Below are positions 17,750 through 25,053 of a stretch of 64,000 nucleotides of DNA, one piece after another. The DNA lies in contig NZ_JASJEX010000003.1 in assembly GCF_030067705.1 (NCBI RefSeq), forward strand, positions 372,001-436,000. The letters are read 5' to 3'. Numbering within the stretch: the stretch's first letter is position 1; each line of letters starts with the position of its first letter. The DNA is from Kribbibacterium absianum. GTDB lineage: Bacteria; Actinomycetota; Coriobacteriia; Coriobacteriales; Atopobiaceae. The translations under genes and the position numbers were made by a program. Under the pieces are notes generated by a model. That model did no database searches. It had not been told where the DNA came from and worked only from the letters and a program-made list of their open reading frames with translations.

Positions 17750-19201
17750 ATGGCTGTGGACAACAAGCAGATCGCTGTGGACGTGCTCGCGGCGGTCGGC
17801 GGCAAGGAGAACATCTCCGCCGCAACGCACTGCATGCCCCGACTGCGCCTGTCCATCAAGGACAAGTCCAAGCTGGACGAGACGGCGGTGAAGAACGTCA
17901 AGGGCGTGCTCGGCCTCAAGTGGGCGGGCGACCAGTGCCAGGTCATCATCGGCCAGAACGTGCCCAAGGTCTACGAGGCCGCGGTGGCCCTTGGCGTGAC
18001 CGGCGGCGGCTCCGTCGACGAGAGCCTCGACGCCCCTGCGGAGAAGCAGAAGCTCACGCCCAAGGGCGTCTGGGACGCGGTTCTCGACTTCATGGCCGGC
18101 ACCATGGTGCAGCTGATCCCGGTCATGATGGTCGGCGGCCTCTTCCGCACCCTGGCGGCCGTGCTCGGCCCGCAGATGTTCGGCGTCCTGGCCGAGGACA
18201 GCGCCGCGTACACGTTCCTGTACACGACGATGTACGATGCGGCGTTCTACTTCCTGCCCCTGTACCTCGGCTACGCCGGCGCCAAGAAGCTGGGCGCCAA
18301 CCCGATGCTTGGCGCGCTCTGCGGCGGCATCCTGATCTCGCCGACGATCATCGCGGCGGCGGCCGAGGGCGGCATGATCAGCATCTACGGCATCAATCTG
18401 GCCGCTGCCAACTACTCGCAGTCCGTGCTGCCGATCATGCTCTCGCTGCCGGTGCTCTACTTTGTCGAGAAGACCATGAAGAGGGTCATCCCCGACGTGC
18501 TCTCCACCATCTTCGTGCCGTTCCTGACGCTTGCCATCATGGTGCCGGTGATGTTCTTCGCGCTCGCGCCGCTCGGCAACTTCCTTGGCGGCCTGGTCGC
18601 CGGCTTCCTCTTTGGCCTGCAGAACCTCGGCGGCTTCGGCACGCTCATCGCCATGGCCCTTCTGGGCGCCTTCTGGCAGCTCATGGTCGTTGCCGGCATG
18701 CACGTGGCCGTGATCATGCTCGCCATCGTCACCATCACCGAGGTGGGCTACGACCCGTTCCTGTTCGTCTCCACCAACTGCGCCATGTGCGCCGTCTGGG
18801 GCGTCGCGATCGGTGCCGCGCTCCGTCTCGAGGACCCGGAGGAGAAGGGCCAGGCGTGGGGCGCCGTGGTCGCCGCTGTCCTCGGTGGCGTGACCGAGCC
18901 CGCGCTGTTCGGCGTCCTGCTCCGCTACCAGCGCACGATGTACGGCATGTTCGTCGGCGGCGCGGTGGGCGCGCTGGTCTCCGGCCTGCTCGGCGCGACC
19001 CTCACCACCCTCGGTGGCGCCACGAACTTCCTGGTCTTCCTCAATTACGCCGGCTGGGGCACGGGCAACCTCGTGGTCTCCGTCATTGGTCTGGCCGTGT
19101 CCTGTGTGGTCGCTGGGATCGTGACCTACCTCTTCGGCTTCTCCAAGGAGGAGCTGGGCGAGTCCGAGCCCGAGACCCCGAACGGCGTCCTTGCCGCGTA
19201 A
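17750..19201 (+). CDS. PTS EIIBC, glucose/beta-glucoside superfamily
   Basis: A 483-residue permease. An N-terminal EIIB domain (1-85) holds phospho-Cys28 in ATHCMPRLRL, and a polytopic EIIC domain (about 100-470, roughly ten membrane segments) contains the conserved TEPALFGV loop. There is no EIIA domain, so the Crr-like EIIA at 10449 is the likely partner. AGGGAGGAAA precedes the start. It sits in the LacI-operator regulon between the kinase and a GH140-like hydrolase, so it probably imports and phosphorylates a plant beta-glycoside. The substrate is not determinable from sequence. Confidence 0.92.
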   Translation: MAVDNKQIAVDVLAAVGGKENISAATHCMPRLRLSIKDKSKLDETAVKNVKGVLGLKWAGDQCQVIIGQNVPKVYEAAVALGVTGGGSVDESLDAPAEKQKLTPKGVWDAVLDFMAGTMVQLIPVMMVGGLFRTLAAVLGPQMFGVLAEDSAAYTFLYTTMYDAAFYFLPLYLGYAGAKKLGANPMLGALCGGILISPTIIAAAAEGGMISIYGINLAAANYSQSVLPIMLSLPVLYFVEKTMKRVIPDVLSTIFVPFLTLAIMVPVMFFALAPLGNFLGGLVAGFLFGLQNLGGFGTLIAMALLGAFWQLMVVAGMHVAVIMLAIVTITEVGYDPFLFVSTNCAMCAVWGVAIGAALRLEDPEEKGQAWGAVVAAVLGGVTEPALFGVLLRYQRTMYGMFVGGAVGALVSGLLGATLTTLGGATNFLVFLNYAGWGTGNLVVSVIGLAVSCVVAGIVTYLFGFSKEELGESEPETPNGVLAA

Positions 19202-19280
19202 ACCTCTTTCCGCACGCACGTACAAAACACACCGAGGTCGCGTGGCAGGCGGCCGGGCCCACAGGCTCGGTCGCCTCTTT

Positions 19281-19331
19281 CCTGCAGAAGGGGACGGAGG
19301 ACGTGACAAAGGGGCCAGAGCATTTTGTCAC
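19281..19331. repeat. Chimeric palindromic repeat: CTGCA-half joined to GTGACAAA unit
   Basis: The first 20 nt (19281-19300) are the left arm and core of the CTGCAAAA family (CCTGCAGAAGGGGACGGAGG). Two bases later a complete GTGACAAA-family unit follows (19303-19331, core GGGGCCAGAGCA). The second ends just before the ribosome binding site of the next gene. Confidence 0.9.
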
Positions 19332-19349
19332 GTGGTGAAGGAGTTGATG

Positions 19350-20954
19350 ATGGCTGAGACTTGGCGCCGGACGGTGCTGACGTTTGAAGCGGCCCGCGAG
19401 TACGCGGACCCCGTGCGCGACTGCGCGGTGGTGGCGACGTTCGCCGGGCCGTCTGGCGAGGAGATCCTCCGCGAGGCCTATTGGGACGGCGGCCGCACGT
19501 ACCGCGTGAGCTTTGCGCCGCCAGTGCCGGGCAGCTGGAACTGGTCGCTGGCCGCGCCTGCAGACTCCGGGCTGGACGGGCTTTTCGGTACGTTGGAGGC
19601 GGAGCCGTACCGCGGGGAACTGCCGATCTACCGGCACGGGTTTCTCCGCGTGGCCGAGAACCGTCGCTACCTCACGTACGCTGATGGCACGCCGTTCCTC
19701 TGGCTCGGCGACACGCACTGGGCCTTCGCGACCGGCGAGCGCTGGGACGAGAGCAACCATCCGGCCATGGGGTCGATGTTCCGCGGCATGGTGGACCGGC
19801 GCGTCGAGCAGGGCTTCTCGGTGTGCCAGGCGAACCTCCGCGCCAACGAGGCGGACGACCGGTACTGGCTGGACCCGGACGCCGAGAAGCCCGTTCCCAA
19901 CGTGGCGTTCTACCAGCAGGAATTGGACCGGCGCATGGCCTACGTTGCCGACGCCGGACTGGTGAATGCCCTCGGGCTTGCCTGGTACGACGAGCTGTTT
20001 CAACCCAACGGCATGGAGCAAATGAAGACGTTGGCTCGCTACGTGGTAGCTCGGTACGGGGCACTGCCCGTGGTGTGGACGCTGGCAGGCGAGGTCGCTG
20101 GCTACGATTCGGCGCACCGCGAGGAGCTCATCGCTGGCTGGGACGAGGTCGCGCGCGTCATCGAGTCGTGCGACGGCTACGGCCACCTCCAGACGGCGCA
20201 CTACACCACGCGCCGGCCCATGGAGGAGTACTACCAGGACGCGTCGTGGCACGACCTCACGCTGGGTCAGGCGGGCCACGGCGACTATCTGGTGGGGGAG
20301 GGCGACTACCGGGAGTTCTTCTCGGCCCATCACGAGAAGCCCTTCGTGGAGGGCGAGGCCATGTACGAGGGTTGCTCGACGCTCGAGGAGAACGGCAGCC
20401 GGCAGGTGACGCCCGCCATGGTGCGACGGGTCGCGTACATGGTCATGCAGCTGGGCGGTTGTGGTTACACCTACGGGGCGCAGGGCATCTGGGACTGCGT
20501 CTGGGACGAGGCGTTCTTCGAGGACCCGGCCAACGACGTGCTGGTGGGGATGTTCAACCGGTTCCATTGGACGTGGCGTGACGGAATCGACGCGCCGGGC
20601 GCCGTACAACTGGGTCACTGGAAGCGTTTTTACGAGGACGTGCGGTTCTGGGAGCTGGCGCCCTACGAGCGGCCGGGCGCGAACGGGGCCCGGTGGCGCA
20701 AGCAGCCCATGGCCACCGTGTCCGAGCAGTGCGACCGGATCGCGGCGTACTACACGGAGGCGGCGCGGAAGCCGCTGCGCGTGGAAGGACTGGCGGCCGG
20801 CGAGTGGACCTGGCGCTGGTTCGATCCGCGCACAGGGGAGTGGGGCGAGCCTTGCTCGATCGCGCTGGACGGCACGTGGACGCTGCCCCCGCGCCCAGAC
20901 TGCAACGATTGGTGCCTCACTGCATCAAAGACGGAACGTGACAAAATGCTCTGA
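19350..20954 (+). CDS. DUF5060/DUF4038 glycoside hydrolase, GH140 (apiosidase)-like
   Basis: A 534-residue protein. An N-terminal beta-sandwich (about 5-90, AEYxDP...FAGPSG..., WDGG-x-YRVSFAPPVPGSW) is typical of DUF5060. A (beta/alpha)8 DUF4038 domain (about 105-430, FLWLGDTHWAF, VVWTLAGE, HEKPFVEGEAMYEG) follows, and a small C-terminal beta domain ends the protein. DUF4038 proteins include GH140 endo-apiosidases that cut apiose linkages in rhamnogalacturonan II. No signal peptide, hence cytoplasmic. AAGGAG sits best for the ATG at 19350. The last residues, ending in DKML, and the stop are encoded by the palindromic repeat at 20938, so the native C-terminus may have been altered. The family assignment is solid; apiosidase activity is inferred. 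Confidence 0.72.
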   Translation: MAETWRRTVLTFEAAREYADPVRDCAVVATFAGPSGEEILREAYWDGGRTYRVSFAPPVPGSWNWSLAAPADSGLDGLFGTLEAEPYRGELPIYRHGFLRVAENRRYLTYADGTPFLWLGDTHWAFATGERWDESNHPAMGSMFRGMVDRRVEQGFSVCQANLRANEADDRYWLDPDAEKPVPNVAFYQQELDRRMAYVADAGLVNALGLAWYDELFQPNGMEQMKTLARYVVARYGALPVVWTLAGEVAGYDSAHREELIAGWDEVARVIESCDGYGHLQTAHYTTRRPMEEYYQDASWHDLTLGQAGHGDYLVGEGDYREFFSAHHEKPFVEGEAMYEGCSTLEENGSRQVTPAMVRRVAYMVMQLGGCGYTYGAQGIWDCVWDEAFFEDPANDVLVGMFNRFHWTWRDGIDAPGAVQLGHWKRFYEDVRFWELAPYERPGANGARWRKQPMATVSEQCDRIAAYYTEAARKPLRVEGLAAGEWTWRWFDPRTGEWGEPCSIALDGTWTLPPRPDCNDWCLTASKTERDKML

Positions 20955-20996
20955 CCCCTTTGTCACGGTGACATTGGGGTCAGAGCATTTTGTCAC
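20938..20996. repeat. Head-to-head pair of GTGACAAA-arm palindromic repeats
   Basis: Two 29-nt inverted units (20938-20966 and 20968-20996) are separated by one base. Arms are GTGACAAA / TTTGTCAC and the core (in one orientation) is GGGGTCAGAGCA. The first supplies the TGA stop of the GH140-like gene. The pair lies upstream of the RAYT transposase gene; a single unit of the same family lies just downstream of it at 22001. Confidence 0.95.
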
Positions 20997-21225
20997 GCCG
21001 CTTCATCTTTGATGTTGATAACTCCCGGGCTCTGTAGATTCAAGATTGCATCTAACAAAACCTGTCAGTCCGCAGGTAGGATAGGCAATCTCTGACCTGT
21101 TTCAGCAGCTTGTATGCATCGGTATCGATGGGTATATCGCGGGACTGTAGGGTGGGCAACCGGGGCCCTTTTCTTTGAGTCCCTCATTTCCTAGGGTCAT
21201 GCCTCTCCAAGGAGAGGAGGGCACC
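20997..21225. other. AT-richer leader before the transposase gene
   Basis: This stretch is clearly poorer in G+C than its surroundings and holds no convincing gene. It contains a short GGGC...GCCC hairpin followed by TTTTCTTT (about 21153-21176) and the purine-rich AAGGAGAGGAGG that serves the transposase start. The base composition suggests imported DNA travelling with the transposase. Confidence 0.5.
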
Positions 21226-21999
21226 ATGCCACGAGGGCCGCGACCGCGGAGCGAGGCTGGCCTGTATCACGTGAGCACGCGCGGGACGGGCCGCCACAGC
21301 ATCTTCGAGGACGACGAGGACAGGGCCTGCCTCAAGCGGCTTCTCGCGCGGGGCTGTGACACCCACGATGTCTCGGTGCTGGTGTGGTGCTTCATGGAGA
21401 ACCACGTCCACGCGCTGCTCGAGTCGCCCGCAGAGCCGCCGTCGGACTTTATGCGGGACGTCTTTTCGCACTATGCGGGGGAGTACAACCGTCGCCACGA
21501 CCATGTGGGGCATGACTTTCAGGGGCGGTTCCATGGCAGCCCGGTTGACGACGAGCGGCACCTTCAAGCCGTCGTCCCCTATATCCATCTCAATCCGGCA
21601 CACGGTGACTTTGATCGTGCGCGGAGCTTTGCCTGGAGCAGCTACCAAGAGGTTCTAAACGGAGGAGGTCTGGCCGATGTCGAGTGGGTTCTGGGCTTGT
21701 ACGGATCGGTGGAGGCGTTCGAGGACGCTCACCGGGTCGCCTTTGCTCGGCAGGAGGCCATCGTGCTCGCGCACGCGGGGAGGCATTTGACCGATGAGGA
21801 GGCGCGCGTCGTGTACGATCAGGTCCTCCTCGGCATGGGTATTGATGGGGAGCTCGGGGCAGTTGAGAAAGGGCTCCGCAATCGTGCGATCGGAGCCCTT
21901 CGGGCGGTTTGCTTGTCGGTTCGCCAGATCGAGCGTTTCTCTGGGCTGGGCCGTGGAATCATTCAGCGGGTGCCAGCAGAACCATCAATACTTGTATGA
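21226..21999 (+). CDS. REP-associated tyrosine transposase (RAYT, Y1/HUH family)
   Basis: A 257-residue single-strand DNA transposase-like protein of the Y1 family. The HUH motif is His60-Val-His62 in FMENHVHALLE. The catalytic Tyr is Tyr83 or Tyr87 in SHYAGEYNRRH, and the typical GHDFQGRFH and YIHLNPA segments follow. A C-terminal helix-turn-helix-like tail (LSVRQIERFSGLGRG) is present, as in RAYTs that carry a DnaA-like C-terminus. RAYTs are thought to cut and spread REP palindromes as single strands. Here the gene is flanked by GTGACAAA-family units on both sides (20938-20996, 22001-22029). The start at 21226 is preceded by AAGGAGAGGAGG. No IS-type terminal repeats of its own are seen. Confidence 0.93.
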   Translation: MPRGPRPRSEAGLYHVSTRGTGRHSIFEDDEDRACLKRLLARGCDTHDVSVLVWCFMENHVHALLESPAEPPSDFMRDVFSHYAGEYNRRHDHVGHDFQGRFHGSPVDDERHLQAVVPYIHLNPAHGDFDRARSFAWSSYQEVLNGGGLADVEWVLGLYGSVEAFEDAHRVAFARQEAIVLAHAGRHLTDEEARVVYDQVLLGMGIDGELGAVEKGLRNRAIGALRAVCLSVRQIERFSGLGRGIIQRVPAEPSILV

Positions 22000-22000
22000 C

Positions 22001-22029
22001 GTGACAAAATGCTCTGACCCCTTTGTCAC
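22001..22029. repeat. GTGACAAA-arm palindromic repeat downstream of RAYT
   Basis: A 29-nt unit beginning two bases after the transposase stop codon. On the minus strand it also provides the TGA stop (22026-22028) of the convergent DUF1593 gene. Confidence 0.95.
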
Positions 22030-23450
22030 GCCACGGTCAGGATGACGCGGGCGTAGGTCGTCATGTAGCCGTTCTCATGCGAGACGTCGTCGCTCACGCG
22101 GCAGACCAGGTGCACCGTTTGGCCGGCCGCCGCATCGCCGGGCACCGTCACCACGCAGGCGTTCCCGTCCTGCTCCACGGCCACGCTCCGCCCGAGCGTT
22201 CCCGCCTCCGGGTAATCGAACCACCGCACCGAGAGCGTGTCACCGTCCGGGTCGCTCGGCAGCGCGGTCAGCCGCACCGCCTCGCCCGGCTCCACGGTCA
22301 GGTCGAGCCCCTCGGCCACGTCCACGCTCGGCCGATGGTTGCACTGCCCGTAGTCGCCGCACGTCGCCCAGTCGCAGCGGCCGGCGAACTCCTGCATCCA
22401 GTCGCCCATCCAGCGGCTGAACTGGTACGCCGTCGGTTTCACAGCGCCCGACCCCGCCTCGTCGGCGGCGTTGCGCCAGTAGGCCGCATCGGGATTGAAC
22501 TCGTTCTCCGGGTCGGGCATGAACCGGCCGCCCCAGCCGCCCCACGTGGGGTCCTCCAGCGAGCGCAGGCCCACGTCGATCAGGTGCATGAAGCTCGCCG
22601 AGTCGCCCTCGCTGATCATGTCGTACCGCTCGTGCGGCACCTTGCCCCACCAGGCGCCGCCGATCAGCTCGGGGTTCGACCCGAACTGTGAGCGGTCCTC
22701 CTCGCCCGGGTACACCTTGCCGTCGCCCCAGGTGTTGTAGCGGGCCATCAAGGGACCCTTGTCCAACAGGTTGGGCTTGAGCCAGTCGCCGGACATCAAC
22801 GGCAGCGAGTCCGGCGGGTTGAGCTCGTCGTTGAACCAGAACCCAAGGCCCGCAAGCTCCGTGCAGTGCAGCAGCGGCAGGTCCGGCCACGCCTGGCTGA
22901 TGTACTCCCGGTAGGTCTCGTCCTGGGTCACGATCATGAAGATCCGCGCCTGCCGGCACACGCGCCGATAGACCTCGTCCCACTCGGGCGCGCCCTTGAA
23001 GTCCTCCTCGATGGAGCGGAGCGCCGCGGCGATGGTGGACGTGCCGCCGCCCGCGAGCAGCCACACCGGGCGCGGGTTCTCGGCGAGAATGGCGGCCCTG
23101 ACGAGCTCGGACCCTTCGGTGTCCTCCGAGTAGTCGTTCAGCACCTTGACGTTGCCGGTCTTTGTGACGGCGCGCAGCTCGTCAGTGCTGGGGTACGCCG
23201 GGTCGTGGGCGCGCAGATTGGGGAGGATCTTCTCGTAGGCGTCCAGGTCCTCGAACATCCAGTCGCCGCCGGCCCAGCGTTTGGGCTCGATGCCGGCATC
23301 CGGGTCGCCCGCGTAGTGAAAGACCGAGCTGCTGAGCACGATTCCCTCGATGTCGATGTCGTTGGCGTACATCAACAAATGCTTTAACGAGTTCATGTCG
23401 TCGCACTCGGCGTCGTTGGTGAAAATCGCGCGGGCCTTCTGTCGTTCCAT
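22026..23450 (-). CDS. DUF1593 (Sde182-type) nucleoside-hydrolase-like protein
   Basis: A 474-residue protein. The N-terminal nucleoside-hydrolase-like domain (about 1-290) opens with RAIFTNDAECDDMNSL, where the Asp cluster matches the calcium site of that fold. The C-terminal beta-sandwich (about 370-474, PGEAVRLTALPSDPDGD...) matches the second domain of Sde182-type proteins. Such proteins were first noted near polysaccharide-degrading genes; their reaction is unproven but probably the hydrolysis of a glycosidic bond. No signal peptide. GGAG sits 8 nt before the ATG. It is divergent from the esterase-like gene with a LacI-type operator between. The stop codon lies in a palindromic repeat. 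Confidence 0.85.
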   Translation of the reverse strand: MERQKARAIFTNDAECDDMNSLKHLLMYANDIDIEGIVLSSSVFHYAGDPDAGIEPKRWAGGDWMFEDLDAYEKILPNLRAHDPAYPSTDELRAVTKTGNVKVLNDYSEDTEGSELVRAAILAENPRPVWLLAGGGTSTIAAALRSIEEDFKGAPEWDEVYRRVCRQARIFMIVTQDETYREYISQAWPDLPLLHCTELAGLGFWFNDELNPPDSLPLMSGDWLKPNLLDKGPLMARYNTWGDGKVYPGEEDRSQFGSNPELIGGAWWGKVPHERYDMISEGDSASFMHLIDVGLRSLEDPTWGGWGGRFMPDPENEFNPDAAYWRNAADEAGSGAVKPTAYQFSRWMGDWMQEFAGRCDWATCGDYGQCNHRPSVDVAEGLDLTVEPGEAVRLTALPSDPDGDTLSVRWFDYPEAGTLGRSVAVEQDGNACVVTVPGDAAAGQTVHLVCRVSDDVSHENGYMTTYARVILTVA

Positions 23451-23532
23451 GGGCGGGCTCCTTTGTCGGCGGCTGGTCTTGCACGGTGTGCCTCCATTGT
23501 GAAACCGCAGCTCACATCCAGACAGGGCTCGA

Positions 23533-23546
23533 TGGTTTAGTAAATG
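23533..23546. promoter_or_regulatory. LacI-type operator (site 4)
   Basis: TGGTTTAGTAAATG lies in the divergent promoter region between the DUF1593 gene and the esterase-like gene, so both are likely members of the same regulon as the isomerase and PTS genes. Confidence 0.7.
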
Positions 23547-23654
23547 CGACGCTGCGGTTGAGCGGTGCCCCGTGTCCTTAAGCTGTGCTCAAGGACACCG
23601 CAGCGGCAGGCTCGACTCATTGAGTTTGCCTTCAACGTGAGAAAGCGAGGCCCC

Positions 23655-24992
23655 ATGGCGCGCTATTGGACCTACACCCGGTGCGAGGACCCGGGCCCCT
23701 TTGTCGGCAAGCTGATCCTGGAGCTGCCGGACCCCGTGCGCGCGGAGGACGTGCGGCCGGAGCAGTTCTCGGTCTACGTGGAGCGCCGCGACCCGGCCAC
23801 CGGCGGCGTCGTGACCGCCAAGGCCCATCACGGCGACCCGGACGAGACGGCCAGGCCGAGCCGCGGCTACGTGCGCGTCCTTGATGCCTGCGCCTGCGAC
23901 CCGTCGGGGCGCGCGGTTCTCGGCGAGGGCCGGTTCGTCTGCCTGACGTTGCCCGAGGAGCGCCTCACGAAGCGCATCGACGGCGACGTCCTGCACGGGC
24001 ACCTGCGTGCGAGCGACTTCACGGTCACGCAGGTGGCGGCGATCCCAGCGGTCGAGTCGGGCGGCGCGCCGCAGGTTGGGCTCGTGTGGGGCGACTGCGC
24101 CGGCGACGTGTGCCCCGCGCTCGCCGGTTGGGACCTCGGGCTCGCCGGCACTTTCGACGGCATCGAGATGGGCTACGGGCTCTTCACGCCGGACTTCGAC
24201 GCCGTGAACGAGCGCCGTGCCAATCCCGGCTTTGGCAACCTCTACGTGGAGCCGCTGCCACCGCTCGAGAAGGTGCCGCTGCTGCTGTGGCTCCACGGCG
24301 CCGGCGAGGGCGGGGGAGAGGTCTATCGCACCGTGACCGGCAACCTGGTGACGGCGCTCTCCGGCCGGAACATCCAGGACAAGCTGGGCGGCGCCGCGTA
24401 CGTGCTCGCGCCGAGCTGTCCCACGTTCTGGATGGACTCCGGCGACGGCGGCATCGACGACGACAACCAGAGCATCTACTCCGCCGCGCTGAAGGAGCTG
24501 GTGGACGCCGTGGTGGAGGCCCATCCGGCCATCGACCCCACGCGCATCTATGTGGGAGGCCTTTCCAACGGCGGCTTCATGACAGTGCGCCTCATGGCGG
24601 ACTACCCGGGCTTTTGGGCGGCCGCCGTGCCGGTGTGCGCCCCGTGGCGCGGGACGGACGCGACGGACGAGGAGTTCGCGGCGATCGCGCGGACGCCCCA
24701 GTGGTGGGTGCAGGTGGACGACGACACGCTCGTCAAGGTGGACGACCACATCAAGACCACCTGGCCCAGGCTCATGGCCGAGAACCCGGACGACGCGCAC
24801 CTCACCTACTACGACCACTTCGAGGACGAGACGGGCCGCTACCACGACGTTGAGGGGCGGCCGACCCGGTACAACGGGCACTTCATCTGGGTGAACGTGT
24901 ACCACGACACCGTGCGCACGGAGCTGGACGGCACGAACGTCCTGTGGGACGGCTTCCCGGTGACGCTGTGGCAGTGGGTCGGCAGGCACTAG
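23655..24992 (+). CDS. Alpha/beta-hydrolase, esterase-like
   Basis: A 445-residue protein. An N-terminal beta-rich domain (about 1-160) precedes an alpha/beta-hydrolase domain. The latter shows an oxyanion strand LLLWLHGAGEGG (about 215), the nucleophile elbow GLSNGG with the catalytic Ser, and candidate acid and His residues near VDDDTLVKVDD and YNGHFIWVN. This arrangement resembles feruloyl/acetyl esterases of plant-polysaccharide loci and the PHB-depolymerase-like family. It lacks a signal peptide. ATG 23655 is used; the longer frame from 23565 has no good ribosome binding site. It probably removes ester groups from imported glycosides in concert with the downstream GH106-like gene. Confidence 0.75.
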   Translation: MARYWTYTRCEDPGPFVGKLILELPDPVRAEDVRPEQFSVYVERRDPATGGVVTAKAHHGDPDETARPSRGYVRVLDACACDPSGRAVLGEGRFVCLTLPEERLTKRIDGDVLHGHLRASDFTVTQVAAIPAVESGGAPQVGLVWGDCAGDVCPALAGWDLGLAGTFDGIEMGYGLFTPDFDAVNERRANPGFGNLYVEPLPPLEKVPLLLWLHGAGEGGGEVYRTVTGNLVTALSGRNIQDKLGGAAYVLAPSCPTFWMDSGDGGIDDDNQSIYSAALKELVDAVVEAHPAIDPTRIYVGGLSNGGFMTVRLMADYPGFWAAAVPVCAPWRGTDATDEEFAAIARTPQWWVQVDDDTLVKVDDHIKTTWPRLMAENPDDAHLTYYDHFEDETGRYHDVEGRPTRYNGHFIWVNVYHDTVRTELDGTNVLWDGFPVTLWQWVGRH

Positions 24993-25008
24993 CGATGGGT
25001 AATCGCCA

Positions 25009-25039
25009 ATGAGTCACCGCCCGTCGGGTCTTGACTCAT
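25009..25039. repeat. GAGTCA-arm palindromic repeat
   Basis: A single unit with arms ATGAGTCA / TGACTCAT around CGCCCGTCGGGTC, the same family as the pair at 1525-1597. It precedes the ribosome binding site of the GH106-like gene. Confidence 0.88.
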
Positions 25040-25053
25040 GGACGGGAGCAAAC

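Noticed and set aside
16060-17967. 635-codon minus-strand open frame
   Set aside because: Antisense to the FGGY kinase; a typical shadow frame of high-GC coding DNA.
21226-21999. A complete IS200/IS605 element
   Set aside because: The protein is of RAYT type with a C-terminal helix-turn-helix, and flanks are the dispersed repeats rather than IS-specific ends; no TnpB is adjacent.
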